Source: Syngnathus acus (Eukaryota; Chordata; Actinopteri; Syngnathiformes; Syngnathidae). Taken from it: a stretch of 64,000 nucleotides of DNA. A program made the translations under genes and the position numbers. How positions within the stretch are numbered: the stretch's first letter is position 1; the number at the start of each line of letters is the position of its first letter. Under the pieces are notes generated by a model that did no database searches, had not been told where the DNA came from, and was given only the letters and a program-made list of their open reading frames with translations. Location of the stretch: contig NC_051096.1 in NCBI RefSeq assembly GCF_901709675.1, positions 3,187,001 to 3,251,000 of the forward strand, read 5' to 3'. Below are positions 59,779-64,000 of the stretch, in pieces.

Positions 59779-60979
59779 GGTTGTTGCGCTCCTTGCTGCT
59801 TCTTCTTGTTCTTCTCTTCGTTTTCTTTTTGTTGTCCTTTCAGAGAAAAGGAGCTGCGCAACCGTAACGTGTCTGAGTTTATACTTTCGCTTTCACTCTC
59901 GCCTGCAAGTACGCAGAAGAACAGCGACACCTTCCGTTTAAGGGAAGTCTGCAAAAATACTGTACATAAGAGAAAACCGAAGGGAAATAAAAATAAGTTA
60001 TGACATGAGGCCAATATCATTTAAACCAGATGACAGGTGTTAATAACTCGTTTTTGACATGTTTCCCTCAAATTACACCAAGTCAAGAATTATACACATA
60101 GGTAGCAACAACATAAGGTCATGATAAGATTAACACGTTGTAGAGGTGAATTTGTTTCCATACTTTAATTCGTTGCTCCTTCTTCTGTAGTCATACAATT
60201 TTTTTCTTTCTCCTGGAACCTCGGCTCGCTTAGAGGGTCATGTCACTGGTGGAGAAAAGAAAAGCTTTTGAGTGGTTAATATGGTAATTTATCACTTATC
60301 TTTCAAGGTGCAACACACTACTTGATTCATCTTGTGATTATTTAAAGTTCAACGGTCAAAAATGCTGAGAAACCCGTGCGACAAGAAGCTCAGCCCTTAA
60401 AGCGACACGCCCAACACCCAGACACTCTCACGAGATACTTCTAGGCAATTTAGTAAAATATGAAAGACTCATTTGAAACTAATCGTCTGGCCAGTGGTGG
60501 TGAAAATGTCAATAGCTGTTTTGGGAATGACGTACACTGTTAGTTTTAATTTCGGGGTATTTTTATTGCGTCACAGCTGACGAGCCGGACCACCGAGATA
60601 ACGAGATGAGCATCAGTGCGAGTAATAAGCAGGTCTCCAAAGACAACACCGAAATTACTAAAAAGCACCTCAAACAAACGGAATATTTCACCCAGCACTC
60701 CGCTTTTCCACATCCAATACGGCGGCGAAACGAAAGTATATAGCAATCAAGTGTGGTTTTGCAATAACAACCAATGAGTGTCACGTGATTTCGGAGAAAA
60801 CCAAACTCGACTTTCCGTTGTAGTTACGCTGCCCTGCCGCTGCCAGTAGAACGAGGAATTTCTGCATTCCAAAGTCCAGACTCGCATCTTTCGGTTTTCT
60901 GTCCTTCTGCGTCCGCCAGTTGGGACTATTTACAATTTAGATTTTGACCCCGCTTGACTAAAATTGCACAATTAACTTG
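59779..60979. promoter_or_regulatory. Divergent tapbp / MHC class I intergenic region with IRF-like motifs
   Basis: The 1.2-kb spacer between the two start codons contains GAAAACCGAAGGGAAA at 59972-59987 (about 195 bp upstream of the tapbp ATG), GAGAAAACCAAAC at 60794-60806, and CTTTCGGTTTTC at 60888-60899 (81 bp upstream of the class I ATG; reverse complement GAAAACCGAAAG). These are IRF/ISRE-like. CCAAT at 60771-60775 and CACGTG at 60782-60787 are also present. Interferon control is known for both gene families; that these motifs act is inference. Confidence 0.45.
60586..60690 (+). pseudogene. Fragment of an MHC class I alpha-1 exon
   Basis: The stretch around 60632-60692 aligns without gaps to the end of the intact alpha-1 exon at 61876-61936: about 46 of 61 bases match by eye, including AGCAGGTC, GAAAT, CTAAAAAGC and CAAAC. 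The frame reads NKQVSKDNTEITKKHLKQT beside the intact NEQVMKVNIEIAKKRFNQT. The N-terminal half of the exon, the alpha-2 exon and a donor site are missing or unrecognisable, and the upstream frame is broken. It looks like the remnant of a second class I gene, or an internal duplication, lying just upstream of the intact gene. Confidence 0.6.
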
Positions 60980-63193
60980 ATGCTTGCGATGAATTTACTT
61001 GTATTCTTTGTTGCGGTCGTGCAAATAAGCAGCGTGGCGCCTGGTAAGTTTTACTTTGCTTACAACTCGTTTTATTATCTTAAAGATTGACGCTCTTGAT
61101 TTTGAACTGCCGCATTTATTATTAATTTGTTTGTTAAATTTTCTTCACGTCTGCTGCGTCATTTCATGAGCGGAAACTTGTTTTACCGAAACACTCATTT
61201 CCTCATAGTTAGGCGGGAACACAATTCTATTATCATAACTGTTGGAATATTTGCTTATTAAAGTTGAAAAACTTAAAAATGAATATATGAAACAAATGTC
61301 CATTCAATTAAATATGAAAAAGCTAACGTACCGTAATGAAATGTTACACAGTAGAGTTTGCAATTAATATTTCATGGTAAGGCAATAAAGTTTTATCTAA
61401 TCTTTCAGAAATGTATAGCCTCCCGAATAGACAATATAGATCAATTACATGGGAATAGTTTTTTTTGGGCAAATTAAAGAGAATGGCAAAAGTTATGTGA
61501 TTATATACATATATGTGTAAATATAATATTTATATTTAAATCGGTGATGAGGGGCAACGAACTCCAACATGTCAAGTGCTGCAATGTTCCAACTGCAGAC
61601 AGAATCATTGAAAATATGAATTGCACAATATAAAAACAGAGCATGTGTGTCACTTTTGTTTTTGTCTTTCAGTCATTCACACGCTCAATTATTTTACAAC
61701 GGTGTCTCAAGTTGCAAAACTACCAGAGTTCTTGGAGATGGCGTATGTTGATGGCGTTCAGATTCAGCAGTTTGACAGCAACCACAGGGAAACGAAAGCC
61801 AAACATGACTGGGTGAACAAAATCACAGAAGATGATCCACACTTCTGGGAGAGAGAGACGAAAAACAATATTGGGAATGAGCAGGTCATGAAAGTCAACA
61901 TTGAAATCGCTAAAAAGCGCTTCAACCAAACTGGAGGTTTGTTTACGTCCGCGCGTAAAATTCATTTCATGTGCTGACCCTTTTTTTTTTTCATGACTAA
62001 TAAACAGACGTGTCACTGTTGGCTCCTCTCTGATTATCGTCACTGAATCTTGCATACGGTCCTTTCAGGTGTTCACATGAGTCAGGTGATGAAAGGCTGT
62101 GAATGGGACGATGAGACGGGTGAGGTTGATGGTTGGGAGCACTATCGTTACGATGGAGAAGACTTCCTATCATTTGAGGCAAAGACAATGACATGGATCG
62201 CAGCACATCCACAAGCTTTCATCACCAAAATCAAGTTGGACCAAATTGACGGATTTGATAACGTCATGAAGAATAGCCTCACTGAGACGTGTCCTTTCCT
62301 GTTGAAGGAGCATTTGAGGAACGGGAGGGTCTTCCTAACGAGAACCGGTACATTGTCCTCTCTCTCCACACATCCTCTTTCTCTCCATCTTTCCTGCCCT
62401 CCTCACACGTTTCCCTCCATCTTTGCCTTTGCGTGCAGAGCTTCCCAAGGTGTCTCTCCTGCAGAAGACGCCTTCCTCTCCGGTCACCTGCCACGCCACG
62501 GGTTTCTACCCCATTACATCGTCCCTCTTTTGGAGGAAGAACGGCGAGGAGATCCACGAAGACGTGGAGATGGGGGCGACCCTCCCCAACCACGACGGAA
62601 CCTTCCAAACCTCGGTCCACCTGAAAGTGGAGGTGACGCCCGCCGCGGAGCAGGAGTACGAATGCGTGTTCCAGTTGGACGGCGTCCCGGAAGACATCGT
62701 CATCAAGCTGGACGCCGGAAGCATCCTGAGCAACGCACGCATCCAGGGTGAGCGTTTGTCGTGACTCAGACACGTCTCATTGGCTGTGGGGCTCTCGCGA
62801 GCGCCAAGGCTCGGTGTCACGACAACAGTCATTCACGTGTCTCTCTTTGTCGCGCACGCTTTGCCATGTGAAGAAGAGGGATACAGGAAGAAGGCGGTGG
62901 CCCTCGTTGTCCTGTCGATGATCCTCACTCTGCTGGTGATGGCGGTGGTGGTCCTTGCCAAGCGTCTCAAATCCAAACAAGGTGAGCAACACAAATGTTT
63001 GCTCTGTCAGGAACATCCAAAGAGAACAATGTTTACCTCACGCCGTTTATGACCATTCCTAATCTCCCCTTGCTTCTCTTTCATTCCAGCCATATACGTT
63101 CAAGCTTGTAAAGGGAAAAGCCGAAAGGAAAAAAAGAAGACTCTACGCTGGATCAACAGGCTGTGTGCATTCTGCTATTCAACTGAATGTTGA
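60980..63193 (+). CDS. MHC class I heavy chain (teleost, U-like lineage, probably non-classical)
   Basis: Six exons: 60980-61043 (signal peptide MLAMNLLVFFVAVVQISSVA), 61673-61936 (alpha-1, HTLNYF to KKRFNQTG with an N-glycosylation site), 62069-62347 (alpha-2, GCEWDDETGEVDGWEHY, disulphide Cys pair), 62439-62747 (alpha-3 C1 Ig domain, PVTCHATGFYP to YECVFQLDG), 62874-62981 (membrane helix ALVVLSMILTLLVMAVVVL) and 63090-63193 (basic tail ending CYSTEC); 375 residues. All introns are GT-AG and all phases agree; the exon 5 start could be 3 bp later. Several groove residues that hold peptide ends in classical molecules are changed (Tyr59 to Phe, Trp147 to Leu, Tyr159 to Ser, Trp167 to Leu, Tyr171 to His, approximate HLA numbering). 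It presents peptides or another ligand at the cell surface with beta-2-microglobulin, and tapasin is next door. The last exon is short, Lys-rich and Cys-containing, unlike typical tails. Confidence 0.92.
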
Positions 63194-63241
63194 AGCCAAA
63201 GTACTAATCATCAAGGAGCTGGAGGAGCTGAGCAAATACCA

Positions 63242-63247
63242 ATAAAA
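63242..63247 (+). terminator. Candidate poly(A) signal of the MHC class I gene
   Basis: AATAAA about 50 bp past the stop codon at 63193. The flanking retrotransposon sequence starts within about 40 bp, so the 3'UTR would be very short. Confidence 0.4.
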
Positions 63248-63264
63248 CACACACCACGAAGGTA

Positions 63265-63505
63265 AACACAAACCACATTCATGACAACGCCTGATAACAA
63301 AAACACCTTAGGACTAGAAACCTTTGTATATACAGAACATAAATCACAGGACATAGAATATGATATTGATCCTGATAACAACCTACTCAATGATATAGGA
63401 AACAGCTGCATTTACTACACAGATGAGCACTACAATTTAACTTTCCAATCAAAGCATAACATATCAATCATCTACTTCAATAGTAGAAGCTTGTATGCCA
63501 ACTTC
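63265..63505 (+). mobile_element. 5' part of LINE ORF2 (endonuclease start), truncated
   Basis: The frame from 63281 contains IYYTDEHYNLTFQSKHNISI and IIYFNSRSLYANFHN, the opening of an apurinic-type endonuclease in fish LINE ORF2. It stops at 63505 where another element begins. It may belong to the same family whose 3' end is at 29060-29740, but this cannot be shown from non-overlapping parts. Confidence 0.6.
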
Positions 63506-63953
63506 CATAACCATCCATCCATCTTCTTCCGCTTATCCGGGGTCGGGTCGCGGGGGCAGCAGCTTTAGGAGGGACTCCCAGACTTCCCTCTCCCCAGCCA
63601 CTTCATGCAGCTCATCCCGGGGGATCCCAAGGCGTTCCCAGGCCAGCTGAGAGACATAGTCTCTAGCGCGTCCTGGGACGAAATTATGAACAGAATCGGT
63701 GACAAAGGGCAGCCTTGGCGGAGTCCAACCCTCACTGGGAACGAATCCAACTTACTGCCGGAAATGCGGACCAAACTCTGGCATCGGTGATACAGGGACC
63801 AAACCGCCCTTATCAGGTGGGCACCCCGTACTCCCGAAGCACCCTCCACAGAACCTCCCGAGGGACACGGTCGAACGCCTTCTCCAAGTCCACAAAACAC
63901 ATGTGGACTGGTTAGGCCAAACTCCCATGCCCCCTCGAGGATCCTGCCGAGGG
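63506..63953 (-). mobile_element. Internally deleted non-LTR retrotransposon (RT fragment plus 3' end)
   Basis: The minus strand reads LIRAVWSLYHRCQSLVRISG and FPVRVGLRQGCPLSPILFI (RT finger/palm motif), then jumps to the C-terminal SWPGNALGSPGMSCMKWLG region and the 3' end with the complement of CCATCCATCCATCTTCTTCC. The catalytic middle of RT is missing and the N-terminal side is frame-shifted. It is inserted into or abuts the LINE fragment at 63505. Confidence 0.7.
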
Positions 63954-64000
63954 TGTCAAGTCAAGTCAAGTCAAGTTTATTTGTATAGCCCTAAATCACA
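63954..64000. mobile_element. Start of a fish interspersed repeat with (CAAGT)n
   Basis: GTCAAGTCAAGTCAAG leads into GTTTATTTGTATAGCCCTAA, a block I recall as common in fish genomes. It runs off the window edge, so its extent and class are unknown. Confidence 0.5.

Noticed and set aside
1-64000. CRISPR arrays, tRNA or rRNA genes
   Set aside because: None seen. The short regular repeats are microsatellites or coding repeats, and I found no tRNA-like cloverleaf or rRNA block by eye.

Overview
This is vertebrate nuclear DNA, most likely from a compact-genome teleost fish. The protein-coding genes are split by short introns with GT-AG borders. (TG)n/(CA)n microsatellites are abundant, and the repeats are fish-type (non-LTR retrotransposon ends, a BEL/Pao remnant, hAT-like MITEs). 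The gene content tapbp - daxx - znf384-like - kifc1 - zbtb22 next to an MHC class I gene matches the teleost core MHC class I region; TAPBP, DAXX, ZBTB22 and KIFC1 are also linked in the human extended MHC. Exon borders were worked out by hand from splice signals and reading phase. For every complete gene the exon lengths sum to a whole number of codons.

Layout. 1-21.7 kb: the 3' part of a nectin-family adhesion gene (+). It has two alternative transmembrane-plus-tail modules, one exon at 5870-6393 and four exons at 18805-19683; the Ig-domain exons lie upstream of the window. 22-24.6 kb: repeats, including duplicated palindromic MITEs. 25083-27704 (-): an eight-exon type II membrane protein with a long tandem-repeat coiled coil and a C-terminal fibrinogen domain. 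28-36 kb: mostly transposon debris, namely a LINE 3' end, palindromic MITEs, a hAT-like element, a degraded BEL/Pao element fused to L1-type pieces, and a fourth MITE copy. 37-59.8 kb: five intact genes, all on the minus strand: zbtb22 (37093-39610), kifc1 (40826-44436), znf384-like (47007-50676), daxx (52925-55995) and tapbp (57467-59778). 60980-63193 (+): an MHC class I heavy chain divergent from tapbp. 63.2-64 kb: nested truncated retrotransposons right behind the class I gene.

How the genes work together. Tapasin loads peptides on class I molecules in the ER, so the tapbp/class I pair is a functional neighbourhood; both flanks of the 1.2-kb divergent spacer carry similar IRF-like motifs. 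The class I protein has all domains, but many of its peptide-end-binding residues are replaced, so it looks non-classical. The spacer also holds a fragment of a second class I alpha-1 exon. DAXX (histone H3.3 chaperone), ZBTB22 and ZNF384-like (zinc-finger regulators) and KIFC1 (mitotic kinesin-14) are housekeeping or nuclear neighbours carried along by MHC synteny.

Most worth following up: the alpha-1 exon fragment, the near-identical duplicated zinc-finger exons of znf384-like, the 245-residue repeat of the fibrinogen-domain protein, the alternative nectin ends, and the altered groove of the class I molecule. I did not find a convincing wholly new system.
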